NCBI GenBank assembly: GCA_002270295.1
Contig: NISF01000001.1
Span: 1,178,001 to 1,242,000 of the forward strand
DNA length: 64,000 nt
Direction of reading: 5' to 3'
Source of the DNA: Enterobacter sp. 10-1
GTDB lineage: Bacteria > Pseudomonadota > Gammaproteobacteria > Enterobacterales > Enterobacteriaceae
Under the pieces are notes generated by a model, which saw only the letters and a program-made list of their open reading frames with translations, had not been told where the DNA came from and ran no database searches. Both the position numbers and the translations under genes were made by a program. Within the stretch, counting starts at the first letter, position 1, and every line of letters starts with the position of its first letter. Below are positions 53,060 to 64,000 of the stretch, piece after piece.

Positions 53060-54013
53060 ATGATGTTATTTAACACCGGAAAACTGCGTTCTATTGCTAT
53101 TGCAACGTCTCTGCTGGCATCGCTTAGTTTTATTTCTTCCGCCAGTGCCGCCAATCCAACCTATGCTTTAGTTCAAATTAATCAGCAGGCTTTGTTTTTT
53201 AATCTGATGAATAAAGGCGCGCAGGATGCAGCCAAAGCGAGCGGAAAGGATTTAGTCATTTTCAACTCCAACGATAATCCCGTCGCGCAGAATGATGCGA
53301 TTGAAAACTATATTCAGCAAGGAGTTAAAGGCATCCTCGTCGCCGCCATCGACGTTAACGGAATTATGCCAGCGGTAAAAGAAGCCGCCGCCGCTAACAT
53401 TCCGGTGATTGCTATCGATGCCGTATTACCGGCGGGGCCTCAGGCGGCTCAGGTCGGTGTGGATAATATCGAAGGAGGCAGAATCATTGGTAAATACTTC
53501 GTTGACTACGTGCAGAAAGAGATGGGCGGCCAGGCGCGGCTGGGTATCGTCGGCGCCTTGAACTCGGCGATTCAGAACCAGCGGCAGAAGGGCTTCGAAG
53601 AGACGCTGAAAAGCAACCCGAAAATTACCATCGCCAACGTAGTCGACGGGCAGAACGTGCAGGATAAAGCGATGACCGCGGCGGAAAACCTGATTACCGG
53701 CAACCCGGATCTGACGGCGATCTACGCCACCGGCGAACCCGCTCTGCTGGGCGCCATTGCCGCAGTGGAAAACCAGGGGCGCCAGAAGGATATTAAAGTC
53801 TTCGGCTGGGACCTGACGGCGAAGGCGATTTCGGGCATTGACGGCGGCTACGTTACCGCCGTGCTGCAGCAGGACCCTGAGCAGATGGGGGCTGAGGCCC
53901 TGAAGGCGCTGAACGCGATCGCTTCGGGTAAAACCGTGCCGAAAACCATTCTGGTTCCGGCTACGGTGGTGACCAAAGCGAACGTGGATACCTACCGCTC
54001 GCTGTTTAAGTAA
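53060..54013 (+). CDS. Periplasmic sugar/nucleoside-type binding protein (RbsB-like)
   Basis: About 317 residues with a signal peptide (about 1-30, ending SSASA) and the type I periplasmic-binding fold: VQINQQALFFNLMNKGAQDA, QNDAIENYIQQGVKGILVAA, then VGVDNIEGGRIIGKYFVDY. Start 53060 is chosen because GAGG lies 7 bases upstream. It is encoded on the opposite strand from its permease and ATPase, so the importer is split across two transcripts. The ligand is unknown; ribose-like or nucleoside-like is a guess from family. Confidence 0.86.
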   Translation: MMLFNTGKLRSIAIATSLLASLSFISSASAANPTYALVQINQQALFFNLMNKGAQDAAKASGKDLVIFNSNDNPVAQNDAIENYIQQGVKGILVAAIDVNGIMPAVKEAAAANIPVIAIDAVLPAGPQAAQVGVDNIEGGRIIGKYFVDYVQKEMGGQARLGIVGALNSAIQNQRQKGFEETLKSNPKITIANVVDGQNVQDKAMTAAENLITGNPDLTAIYATGEPALLGAIAAVENQGRQKDIKVFGWDLTAKAISGIDGGYVTAVLQQDPEQMGAEALKALNAIASGKTVPKTILVPATVVTKANVDTYRSLFK

Positions 54014-54016
54014 TCT

Positions 54017-54886
54017 TCAGGCATCGCCCGTCGCTAACAGGGCGGCGAGTTCCTGGCCGTCGGGGAATGCGCTGAACGTCCCCCGGCGGCTCACGGTGAT
54101 GGCGGCGGCGCGGCTGGCATGAGCCAGCGCCAGGGCGTCCGGCGCCACTCCGCGCCGCAGCGCCGAGGCCAGCATAACGGCGAGAAAAGTGTCGCCGGCG
54201 CCGGTGGTATCAAGCGCCTCGACGGCGGCGGCGGGCGAGAAGCTGCGCTGGCCTTCGCGGACCAGCCAGGCGCCGGCGGCGCCCTGGGTAATGACTAAGG
54301 TCTGCACGCCGTACGGCTGCAGCTGCTCCGCCTCTGACTCATTGACGACCGCGATATCGACCAGCGGCCACAGGAGAGAAAAATCAGGATTGACCGGCGA
54401 AGGATTAAATACCGTCGTCATACCGCGCGCTTTGGCGAACTGAAACAGAGCCCGCGTTTTTTCCAGCGAGAAATTACCCTGCTGCAGCAAAATATCGCCT
54501 GCAGCGCCGTCTGCCAGATGCGGAATAATATCATCGAGGCTAAATGTATCGGCGGCGGCGGTAGTGGTAATAATCGCATTATCGCCGTCGGCGCTATTTA
54601 AGATAATCGAGGTGTCGCTATGTTGGTTGAAATGTCCGGTGGGTAGCAGCGTCAGTGGTTCATTTATTAGCTGCTGGCGTATCCAGGCTCCGTTGCTGTC
54701 ATTTCCCGTGGCCGCAATTAAGCGTGTATCTATGCCGCAGCGGGATAATATAATCGCCTGATTCGCGCCTTTTCCGCCGAGATCCTGCGAAACTTTAATA
54801 CCATGAATTGAGGCGCCTTTTTTCGGGATATCCGAAATGGACCAGGTTTCATCTACGGTAATATTACCGATAACGTAAACACGCAT
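54017..54886 (-). CDS. PfkB-family (ribokinase-like) kinase
   Basis: A 289-residue kinase with the N-terminal GGKGANQA motif (about 37-44) and the C-terminal anion-hole/catalytic-base motif DTTGAGDTFLAVM (about 226-238). The N-terminus VYVIGNITVDETWSISDIPK resembles ribokinases. It would phosphorylate a sugar or nucleoside-type substrate. Its stop is 3 bases from the convergent binding-protein stop, and its start is 26 bases from the divergent BtpA start. Confidence 0.85.
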   Translation of the reverse strand: MRVYVIGNITVDETWSISDIPKKGASIHGIKVSQDLGGKGANQAIILSRCGIDTRLIAATGNDSNGAWIRQQLINEPLTLLPTGHFNQHSDTSIILNSADGDNAIITTTAAADTFSLDDIIPHLADGAAGDILLQQGNFSLEKTRALFQFAKARGMTTVFNPSPVNPDFSLLWPLVDIAVVNESEAEQLQPYGVQTLVITQGAAGAWLVREGQRSFSPAAAVEALDTTGAGDTFLAVMLASALRRGVAPDALALAHASRAAAITVSRRGTFSAFPDGQELAALLATGDA

Positions 54887-54912
54887 AGTGTTCCCTTAAC
54901 AGGATGGATAAC

Positions 54913-55758
54913 ATGACTTCTATATCAGCAGAAAAGACCAATGCAATACAAGATATTTTTTCACGTAGTAAAGTAGTCATTGGTGTGATTCACTGCGACC
55001 CATTTCCTGGTACGCCTAAATATCGTGGTAAATCAGTAAGTGGTATTATTGAACGGGCGCTTCGTGATGCGGAAAATTATATTGCGGGCGGCGTTCACGG
55101 TCTGATTGTTGAAAACCACGGCGATATTCCCTTTTCCAAACCAGAGGATATCGGTCCTGAAACATCGGCGCTGATGGCGGTCATTACCGAGAAAGTTCGC
55201 GAGCGCTTCGGCGTGCCGCTGGGCATTAACGTGCTGGCCAACGCCGCTATTCCGGCGCTGGCTACCGCGCTGGCGGGGGGGGCCGATTTCGTCCGCGTAA
55301 ACCAGTGGGCCAACGCCTATATCGCCAACGAGGGGTTTATTGAAGGGGCGGCGGCGAAGGCGCTGCGCTATCGCAGCCAGCTGCGCGCGGAGCATATTCG
55401 CGTCTTTGCCGACAGCCACGTCAAGCACGGTAGCCACGCAATCGTGGCCGACCGTTCGATTCAGGAGCTGACCCGCGACGTGGACTTCTTCGAAGCCGAC
55501 GCGGTGATCGCCACCGGCCAGCGCACTGGCGATAGCGCCACCACGGAGGAAATCGATGAGATCCGCGCCGCAACCGCGCTACCGCTGCTGGTGGGCTCCG
55601 GCGTGACGCCGGCTAACGTCTGCCAGATCCTCGGACGCACCCAGGGAGTGATCGTCGCCAGCACCATGAAAGTAGACGGCGTCTGGTGGAACGATGTCGA
55701 TCTGGCGCGGGTTAAGCACTTTATGTCGGTCACCCAGGCCGTGCTGGAGGATGCGTAA
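54913..55758 (+). CDS. BtpA/SgcQ-family TIM-barrel protein
   Basis: A 281-residue protein with BtpA/SgcQ family stretches: VIGVIHCDPFPGTPKYRG near residue 23, GVHGLIVENHGDIPF, then ADFVRVNQWANAYIANEGFI and VLVGSGVTPANV-like phosphate-binding loop (LLVGSGVTPANV). Members are sugar-operon associated, and their reaction is not established. The start at 54913 is chosen because AGGA lies 8 bases upstream; an ATG at 54904 lacks one. Its stop overlaps the TenA-like start (TAATG). Confidence 0.8.
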   Translation: MTSISAEKTNAIQDIFSRSKVVIGVIHCDPFPGTPKYRGKSVSGIIERALRDAENYIAGGVHGLIVENHGDIPFSKPEDIGPETSALMAVITEKVRERFGVPLGINVLANAAIPALATALAGGADFVRVNQWANAYIANEGFIEGAAAKALRYRSQLRAEHIRVFADSHVKHGSHAIVADRSIQELTRDVDFFEADAVIATGQRTGDSATTEEIDEIRAATALPLLVGSGVTPANVCQILGRTQGVIVASTMKVDGVWWNDVDLARVKHFMSVTQAVLEDA

Positions 55759-56402
55759 TGGAAGCGTTTAGCGAGCGCCTGCTGCGTGAACATCAGCAGG
55801 TCTGGCAGGCGATGCAGCAGCACCGCTTTGTGGTTGATATTGAGCAGGACCGCCTGCCGGAGACGGTATTTAACCGCTATCTGGTTTTTGAGGGCAACTT
55901 CGTCGCTACGGCGATTGCGATTTTTGCCCTCGGCGTCAGCAAGGCGCCGGATATTCGCCAGCAGCGCTGGCTGATCGGCGTCCTCAATGCGCTGGTGGAC
56001 ACGCAGATCGCCTGGTTTGAACAGGTACTGGCCGAGCGCCGGGTTAATCCCGCCGACTATCCGGACGATCGGCCCGGGGTGCGCCGCTTTCGCGACGGCA
56101 TGCTGCGGATAGCCCGGGAGGGGAGCTATGAACAGATTATTACCCTGATGTTCGGCGCGGAGTGGATGTACTACCACTGGTGCCGGCGGGTGAGCGAGGG
56201 CAGCCAGAGCGATGCGGACCTCCGGCGCTGGGTAGAAATGCATGCGGAAGAGGAGTTTTACCGCCAGGCCCGCTGGTTGAAGGAGGAGCTGGACCGCTGC
56301 GCGATGGCGCTTAATGAAAGCGAAAAGCAGGCGCTGTCAGCGCTGTACGGCGAGGTGCTGCAGTGGGAGATCGATTTCCATACCGCGGCGTATGAGGCGT
56401 AG
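55758..56402 (+). CDS. TenA-like protein (TenA_E type, without the catalytic cysteine)
   Basis: A 214-residue all-helical protein of the TenA/thiaminase II fold (YLVFEGNFVATAIAIFALGV; HAEEEFYRQARWLKEELDR; EVLQWEIDFHTAAYEA). In TenA_C enzymes the nucleophile lies in a LPCYW-type motif. Here the aligned helix reads MFGAEWMYYHWC, with no cysteine at that point and a glutamate near it, so it fits the TenA_E group, some of which hydrolyse aminopyrimidines. Translation is coupled to the BtpA gene. Confidence 0.75.
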   Translation: MEAFSERLLREHQQVWQAMQQHRFVVDIEQDRLPETVFNRYLVFEGNFVATAIAIFALGVSKAPDIRQQRWLIGVLNALVDTQIAWFEQVLAERRVNPADYPDDRPGVRRFRDGMLRIAREGSYEQIITLMFGAEWMYYHWCRRVSEGSQSDADLRRWVEMHAEEEFYRQARWLKEELDRCAMALNESEKQALSALYGEVLQWEIDFHTAAYEA

Positions 56403-56575
56403 CCGCATCGATAAACACGAGGTGAGCTGAAGCGGCGCCCCGATCCCTGGGGCGTCAAATACCGCATCCGGCGCGTTGTGCGGCAGAGGGGGAAACATAT
56501 GCCCCTCTGTGCTGACAAACTAAATGCAAACGGACTGCCGGGGCCGTAGCGTGCCGCCAGCTGAGGCTCGGCGCT

Positions 56576-57274
56576 CTAACGGCGGGTGATATGTTTGACG
56601 TTGTATTTGTTGGTATTCTGGTAGATATCGGATAAATCGACGCAGATATTATTCTGCGCATAGCTGAGCGACTGCACCCGCAGCAGGAGGCTGTTTTGCG
56701 GCACCTGCAGGAACTCCGCCTGTTCCCGGGTTGCCAGAACCGGCGAATAGCTACGATGGCTCTCGAGAATGGAAATATTGCACTCTTTCTTGAAATAGTT
56801 AAATTTCGATCTTTCCAGATTGCCGATGCTTAACCACGGAAAAATCGCCACCGGGATATAGCTGTTTTCAATCAGAATGGGCACGTCGTCGATAAGGCGA
56901 ATGCGTCGGACGTAATAGACTTTTTCCCCAGGCTCAATTTTTAACTGCTGGGCGATAGCTAGAGGGGCGTTGATCATGGTGAATTCAATCACCTTATTGC
57001 GATAATTGGTCACGCCGACGACATGCATCTGGTAGTTAAACCCATCGAGCTCCCCTCCATGATAGTTGCTCTTGCGCGCCACATACGAGCCGCTGCCGTG
57101 CCGTTTGACGATCAGTTTTTCCTCTTCAAGCAGCGTTAGCGCCTTACGGATAGTCATCACCGAAGCCTGAAGCTCCTGCGCCAGCGTCTTTTCGCTGGGT
57201 AACGCATCCCCGATTTCGTATTCGTCGCTGTTGATGCGATTTTTTAGCTCACCTGCAATTGATTTGTATATCAC
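56576..57274 (-). CDS. GntR/HutC-family regulator of the alpha-glucoside PTS genes
   Basis: A 232-residue protein with GntR winged helix (about 5-68, ALPSEKTLAQELQASVMTIR, KRHGSGSYV) and a UTRA effector domain (about 85-225, IENSYIPVAIFP). It is divergent from the PTS gene with a 260-base gap, so it is likely its repressor, with a phosphorylated disaccharide as plausible inducer. The gap to the TenA-like gene (56403-56575) contains only imperfect hairpins. Confidence 0.85.
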   Translation of the reverse strand: MIYKSIAGELKNRINSDEYEIGDALPSEKTLAQELQASVMTIRKALTLLEEEKLIVKRHGSGSYVARKSNYHGGELDGFNYQMHVVGVTNYRNKVIEFTMINAPLAIAQQLKIEPGEKVYYVRRIRLIDDVPILIENSYIPVAIFPWLSIGNLERSKFNYFKKECNISILESHRSYSPVLATREQAEFLQVPQNSLLLRVQSLSYAQNNICVDLSDIYQNTNKYNVKHITRR

Positions 57275-57420
57275 TTATAGATGTCTCTGGTGGATGAGTT
57301 GCTGCGAGATTATAATTTAATTCATTGATTAATAATAAAATAAATAAATTAACCGTTACAGATATCGAAATGTCATCTAAAAATAGGCTTTTACATATAT
57401 ATCTATTCCATTCAAAGGTA

Positions 57421-57436
57421 TATGACTTTCATCACA
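57421..57436 (+). promoter_or_regulatory. CRP site upstream of the PTS operon
   Basis: TATGA-CTTTCA-TCACA matches the CRP consensus TGTGA-N6-TCACA at 9 of 10 positions. Its centre is 106 bases before the PTS start codon, compatible with class I or II activation. The AT-rich DNA on both sides would hold the divergent gntR promoter. Confidence 0.65.
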
Positions 57437-57534
57437 AATGATGATTTTGCCGATCTGATTTATTTCGACCCCGACATAAGCTGGGTTCCATGTTCCGCGG
57501 CGCTGGCAGGCGCCGGATGGTAAAGGGGTCGATA

Positions 57535-60410
<2,876 letters not shown>

Positions 60411-60435
60411 GCCCCGCCTGCCGATAATCTTATCT

Positions 60436-60464
60436 ATGCCCGATGAAGCTGGTCGGGCATTTTC
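60436..60464 (+). terminator. Intrinsic terminator after the phospho-alpha-glucosidase gene
   Basis: ATGCCCGA (60436-60443) and TCGGGCAT (60453-60460) form an 8-bp stem with a 9-base loop, followed by TTTTCATC. It lies 26 bases after the stop. The remaining 220 bases to the yagU stop contain nothing I recognise. Confidence 0.7.
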
Positions 60465-60685
60465 ATCATGGCTTTGCACAGCAGCGGAGCGCAGGCGGTC
60501 GCGATCCGCGATCTTAGCTGGAAAAGGTGCCCAGGGTACCTTGTGAGGATGCATTAACTTGCCCACAAGGCTCGCAAACACAACATACCTGAACTCCGTC
60601 CTTAGCCCTTATCGGGGAGCAGGGGGGCAAAAAAATCGTGCACTTTACTCCCCCCTTGAGGCCAATTTTTGCAGTGCGGTCCGGA

Positions 60686-61249
60686 TTACCTGAACGGAGA
60701 GCTCAGAGGGACTTCTGCGTCGGGTTGGTGAGTAATACGGTTACGCAGATCGCGACGGATCATCTCAATCGCCCAGAACCAAAATATATGTCCGACAAGT
60801 TCAGAGATATATTCACTGGCGGGGATATTGAGCAATGATGGCGTCAGGCCCAGTAACGGGAATGAGATCCAGTGAACAGCAATGGTGGCGACGATCCCCG
60901 CCCATGCCCCTTGCCATAATTTCACTTTAGGAAATACCTCAGCGACTACACAATAACCAATGGCGAACACCAGAGAGAAAATAATATGCGTAACCATGAC
61001 CGGGTTAATAATGTGTTCTGAAAAAGTGTAGACCGTATGAGTAGGATCAATGCCAAGATAATCACGCAAGAAAATGTACGGCGGGTTAAACTCATCCCGG
61101 CCGCCGGAAAATGTTCTCGGCGGCAAAGGAACCTCTGCTCCCCATTTTACAAACGCCGACATTACCCCGGCAATAATACCTACAAATAACGCGACGCCAT
61201 AACGACGCCGGCCGGGTTCCGTCTGCACAAAAAAATCTTTAACTGCCAT
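60686..61249 (-). CDS. yagU: YagU family inner-membrane protein (DUF1440)
   Basis: A 187-residue protein with four hydrophobic segments. It matches E. coli YagU ([60 protein letters not shown]), but it is about 17 residues shorter in the loop after PPR. YagU affects acid resistance in E. coli. Start 61249 has GAGG 8 bases upstream. It separates the PTS operon from the sucrose isomerase gene. Confidence 0.88.
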   Translation of the reverse strand: MAVKDFFVQTEPGRRRYGVALFVGIIAGVMSAFVKWGAEVPLPPRTFSGGRDEFNPPYIFLRDYLGIDPTHTVYTFSEHIINPVMVTHIIFSLVFAIGYCVVAEVFPKVKLWQGAWAGIVATIAVHWISFPLLGLTPSLLNIPASEYISELVGHIFWFWAIEMIRRDLRNRITHQPDAEVPLSSPFR

Positions 61250-61719
61250 TTCTACCACCTCGGAATTACATAAGTTTACGATTATTCATACTCATAAATA
61301 TGTAGATTCAATTCTTTGATCTCGATCACGCTAAGCTCATAGAATCGCACTGGTATTTATCATGAAATGAGAGTATATCGAGGGCCAGTAATGGTAGTTG
61401 ACAAACCCTACGCTGGCGCAATCGTGAATATTCCATCGGAATGGCTTTCGTTCACAGGTGGGCTTATCATGCCCAAACCCGGTGTCTGAAAGGGAGAGAG
61501 TTTCAGCGTGGATGGGCTATTTTTCAATCGCGTCAGCCCCCCATCCAGCGGCGATTTTAATAAATTTAAATAGCTTCCCCGGTACCGTTTTCCATATTAT
61601 ACCGGGGGCCGTGCGTTTTATTTAATCACCTCTGGAACATCATCGCCCGCGTATTTTTATGCGTGTCCAATAGCGCAATACATTGCGGAAACATAATGCC
61701 GATAATGTCCTGTACAGGC
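61250..61719 (-). other. 470-base gap between yagU and the sucrose isomerase gene
   Basis: It holds the yagU promoter (AT-rich 61260-61380) and, nearer the isomerase gene, an 8-bp inverted repeat CCCCGGTA (61579-61586)/TACCGGGG (approximately 61602-61609) with a 15-base loop that may end isomerase transcription. No reading frame here looks genuine. Confidence 0.4.
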
Positions 61720-63519
61720 TTACTGTAATTTATATACCCCCGCTTGCCACGGACTCAATGCGATCGCGGTACTTTCTTTTGCTGTATCACGGCGCTGATT
61801 CGTCTCGATAACAACCTGCTCAACGGCGTCCTTAGACGGCAGGGTATAGCGAACCGGCTGTTCTTTAAAGTTCACCACCACCAGATAACGTTCATTATCC
61901 AGGGTTCGGGTATAAGCGTAAACGGTATTATCCTGCGGGTTGAGGTCCTGATACGCGCCATAAACGAGCGCCGGGATTTGATGACGCAGGTGAATCATTT
62001 GTTTGTAGTAGTTCAGCACCGATTTATCCTCAGTTAACTCGCGTTCAGCGTTGATTTGCACATAGTTCGGATTGACGTGAAACCAAGGCGTAGCGGACGT
62101 AAACCCTGCATTATGACTGTTATCCCACTGGAAAGGCGTTCTGCTGTTATCCCGGCTGGTCAGGCGCACGTTGTCGAGAAATTCCGCTGCCGTCACTTTT
62201 CCGCTTTCGACATAATCATGCCAGAAACCTTTAACTTCAATATCGTCAAATTCGCTTAGCTTTTTAAAAGGATAGTTGGTCATTCCCAGCTCTGACCCCT
62301 GATAAATAAACGGCGTCGCCCGCTGGGTGAGGGTGATTGTCGCCAGCGCTTTAGCCGATGCTTCCCGCCACTGCGGTTTGTCATCGCCGAAATGAGATAC
62401 CGCGCGGGGATTGTCATGGTTATCGAGGAAGAACGTGTTCCATCCGTACTCCCCGACGGTGGTATCCATTTTACTGATGATCTGACGGAACTGAGAGAGC
62501 GTCCACGGCTTATGGCGCCAGCGCTCATTGCTGTCGCGGTCAAGACGAATTAAGTCAAACATAAAAGCCATGTTCAGCTCATGGCGCCGGCGGTCAAAAA
62601 ACTGCGACGAGCGATCCAGCGGCACGCCAAAGATTTCCCCTGCGGTGGCGACATCATAGCGGGAAAGGACCTCCCGGTTCATTTCCTGAATATATTGATG
62701 AATATTGGGGCCCATGGTGTATTGTTGGGCAAAATTTTTCTGTTGCTCAGGAGTCAGGTCGGGGAATCCAGGTATTTTTGAATAGGTCGCCACGGTGTCA
62801 AAGCGCATCCCTGAAACGCCTTTATCCAGCCAGAAACGGAGCATTGCGTAGAGATCTTCGCGGACCTTCGGGTTATCCCAGTTGAGATCGGGCTGCTGTT
62901 TGGCAAAATAGTGCAAATAGTATTGTCCTGACTTCGCCTCTTTTTGCCACGCCGAGCCGCCAAAAAAGGAAGGATAGTTATTCGGTGGCTGATTATCCTT
63001 TCCGTCACGCCAGAAGTAGTAGTCACGATAAGGATTGTTTTTATCACTTTTACTTTGAATAAACCACGGATGCCGATCGCTGGTGTGATTGATGACGACG
63101 TCGATCATTAAGCGCATATTTCGTTTTTTCATTTCGGCGATGAGCGTATCGAAGTCCGCCATAGTGCCGTACTCTTTCATGATCTGACGATAATTGCTGA
63201 TGTCATAACCGTTGTCGGTATTCGGCGAGTCGTAATGGGGATTTATCCAGATAGCGTCAATGCCGAGTGATTTGATATAGTCCAGTTTTTCGATAATGCC
63301 TCGAATATCGCCAATGCCATCGCCGTTGGTATCTTTAAAAGAACGCGGATACACCTGATAAAAAACCGCCTCTTTCCACCATGCCGGGAAAGTATTTTCC
63401 TTATGAACGCCGATATCCTCGGCGAAGGAGGCGGGGGCGCTGAAACCCGGACAAGCCCAGGTCATCATGAGAGATGATAGTGCAACCGCAACCGCCGTGC
63501 GGCGTTTAACAAAAGACAT
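61720..63519 (-). CDS. palI: Sucrose isomerase (isomaltulose synthase), GH13
   Basis: A 599-residue secreted enzyme with signal peptide (about 1-28, ending PGFSA). Catalytic residues of the GH13 barrel are D241 (GMRFDTVATY), E295 (ATAGEIFGVP) and D369 (FLDNHDNPRA). The product-specificity motif RLDRD is at 325-329, the same numbering as the Klebsiella sp. LX3 enzyme. It converts sucrose to mainly isomaltulose plus trehalulose in the periplasm or outside. Start 63519 has AAGGA about 9 bases upstream; the frame opens 26 codons earlier. It lies 47 bases after an amino acid permease gene on the same strand and 1.3 kb from the alpha-glucoside PTS operon. Confidence 0.95.
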   Translation of the reverse strand: MSFVKRRTAVAVALSSLMMTWACPGFSAPASFAEDIGVHKENTFPAWWKEAVFYQVYPRSFKDTNGDGIGDIRGIIEKLDYIKSLGIDAIWINPHYDSPNTDNGYDISNYRQIMKEYGTMADFDTLIAEMKKRNMRLMIDVVINHTSDRHPWFIQSKSDKNNPYRDYYFWRDGKDNQPPNNYPSFFGGSAWQKEAKSGQYYLHYFAKQQPDLNWDNPKVREDLYAMLRFWLDKGVSGMRFDTVATYSKIPGFPDLTPEQQKNFAQQYTMGPNIHQYIQEMNREVLSRYDVATAGEIFGVPLDRSSQFFDRRRHELNMAFMFDLIRLDRDSNERWRHKPWTLSQFRQIISKMDTTVGEYGWNTFFLDNHDNPRAVSHFGDDKPQWREASAKALATITLTQRATPFIYQGSELGMTNYPFKKLSEFDDIEVKGFWHDYVESGKVTAAEFLDNVRLTSRDNSRTPFQWDNSHNAGFTSATPWFHVNPNYVQINAERELTEDKSVLNYYKQMIHLRHQIPALVYGAYQDLNPQDNTVYAYTRTLDNERYLVVVNFKEQPVRYTLPSKDAVEQVVIETNQRRDTAKESTAIALSPWQAGVYKLQ

Positions 63520-63566
63520 AATTTTTTCCTTATGAAGTACGTTGTGAATGCTTAAATTTTTTATCG

Positions 63567-64000
63567 TTAAATAAAGGCGTAAATCATCAGCAGCCAAAGT
63601 ATGGCGCCAACGACAATGATAAATTTCAGCAGGAGGTTATTCCCCGGGAAGGTATATACCGGAGGCAGCGACGAGCGTCGGGCCTTAATGAGCAAGGAGG
63701 GCGGGAGTAATATACTCCACAGCACTAATGAGAGTCCGCCAAAGGCCAGAGCAGATAAAAAACCTTGCGGGGTGAAAATGCCGGCCAGGGCCGGAGGAAA
63801 ATATGTCAGAAATATCGCCAGCGGCCGCGAGGCGCGGCGGTACCGGTTATTAAGCATATCCTCAAGATAATCACACAGGCCGATTGAGGCTGACATCAGA
63901 GAGGCCAAAACGGCAATGCATCCGAATGATATGAACATCAGACCGGTGCCGGACGCGGGCTGGTTGATGTTGAGGGCCGCCATAAACGCGCCGATGTTTC
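63567..64000 (-). CDS. Aromatic amino acid permease, HAAAP family (partial, 3' end)
   Basis: The last 144 codons of a gene that continues past the right edge; the frame is still open at 64000 (NIGAF before the internal methionine). It has four hydrophobic segments, the loop SASIGLCDYLEDML and YFPPALAGIFTPQGFLSALA, as in the Mtr/TnaB/TyrP group that imports tryptophan or tyrosine. Which amino acid cannot be told from this part. Confidence 0.8.
   Translation of the reverse strand, partial: NIGAFMAALNINQPASGTGLMFISFGCIAVLASLMSASIGLCDYLEDMLNNRYRRASRPLAIFLTYFPPALAGIFTPQGFLSALAFGGLSLVLWSILLPPSLLIKARRSSLPPVYTFPGNNLLLKFIIVVGAILWLLMIYAFI

Noticed and set aside
46234-56575. Thiamin-pyrophosphate riboswitch for the TenA-containing cluster
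   Set aside because: I looked for the conserved CTGAGA, ACCCTT and CTGGNTAATACC-type blocks near the operon starts and found none; control seems to be by LacI operators.

Overview
The window looks like a chromosomal segment of a Klebsiella/Raoultella-type enterobacterium. Most proteins read as close relatives of E. coli proteins (FecIRABCDE, LeuE, YoaJ/YoaK/YoaF, DgcP, YeaO, SdaC, NimT/NimR, YeaL, YeaK, YagU). A periplasmic sucrose isomerase, typical of Klebsiella/Raoultella/Erwinia relatives, sits at the right end. I saw no rRNA, tRNA, CRISPR array, insertion sequence or prophage. This is accessory-rich but stable chromosome rather than a mobile island. All identifications come from reading the translations; no database was searched.

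Layout. 0-8.4 kb: the start of a glyoxalase-related gene, yaiL, a cold-shock-domain protein, an SDR/LysR divergent pair, an HD-GYP + GGDEF cyclic-di-GMP pair and a periplasmic asparaginase. 8.4-16.0 kb: a complete ferric citrate system (fecIR-fecABCDE) with a Fur-box-like regulatory region shared with a divergent methyltransferase gene. 17.6-30.8 kb: a backbone matching the E. coli yea/yoa locus (leuE, yoaJ, yoaK, dgcP, yoaF, yeaO, nimT, nimR, yeaL, yeaK), interrupted by sdaC-sdaB, an XRE regulator and a degenerate amidotransferase. 31-39.5 kb: a GT9 glycosyltransferase, a LysR/type-2 argC pair, and a PqiABC-like envelope lipid-transport operon with a split PqiA and a leading DUF3313 lipoprotein, facing a TetR gene. 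39.8-46.2 kb: a DgcJ-like cyclase, an MFS transporter with a 40-residue coupled membrane peptide, a tautomerase, MarR and AraC regulators and small stress-type enzymes.

46.6-56.4 kb is the least explained region. It holds an ABC importer of the ribose type, a LacI regulator, an M20 deacylase, an amidotransferase-fold protein, a phosphotriesterase-like hydrolase, a PfkB kinase, a BtpA/SgcQ TIM barrel and a TenA-like protein without the usual cysteine. Two perfect GTAAACCGGTTTAC palindromes and one near-match mark its promoters. It reads as an uptake and salvage/catabolic system for an unidentified, possibly ribosylated or aminopyrimidine-like, compound.

56.6-63.5 kb is a sugar module: a GntR regulator, a CRP-controlled PTS EIICB, a CDMP-type GH4 6-phospho-alpha-glucosidase and, after yagU, a sucrose isomerase carrying the RLDRD isomaltulose-specificity motif. 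Together they suggest that sucrose is converted outside the cytoplasm to isomaltulose/trehalulose, taken up as a phosphate ester and split inside. The window ends in the 3' part of an aromatic amino acid permease gene.
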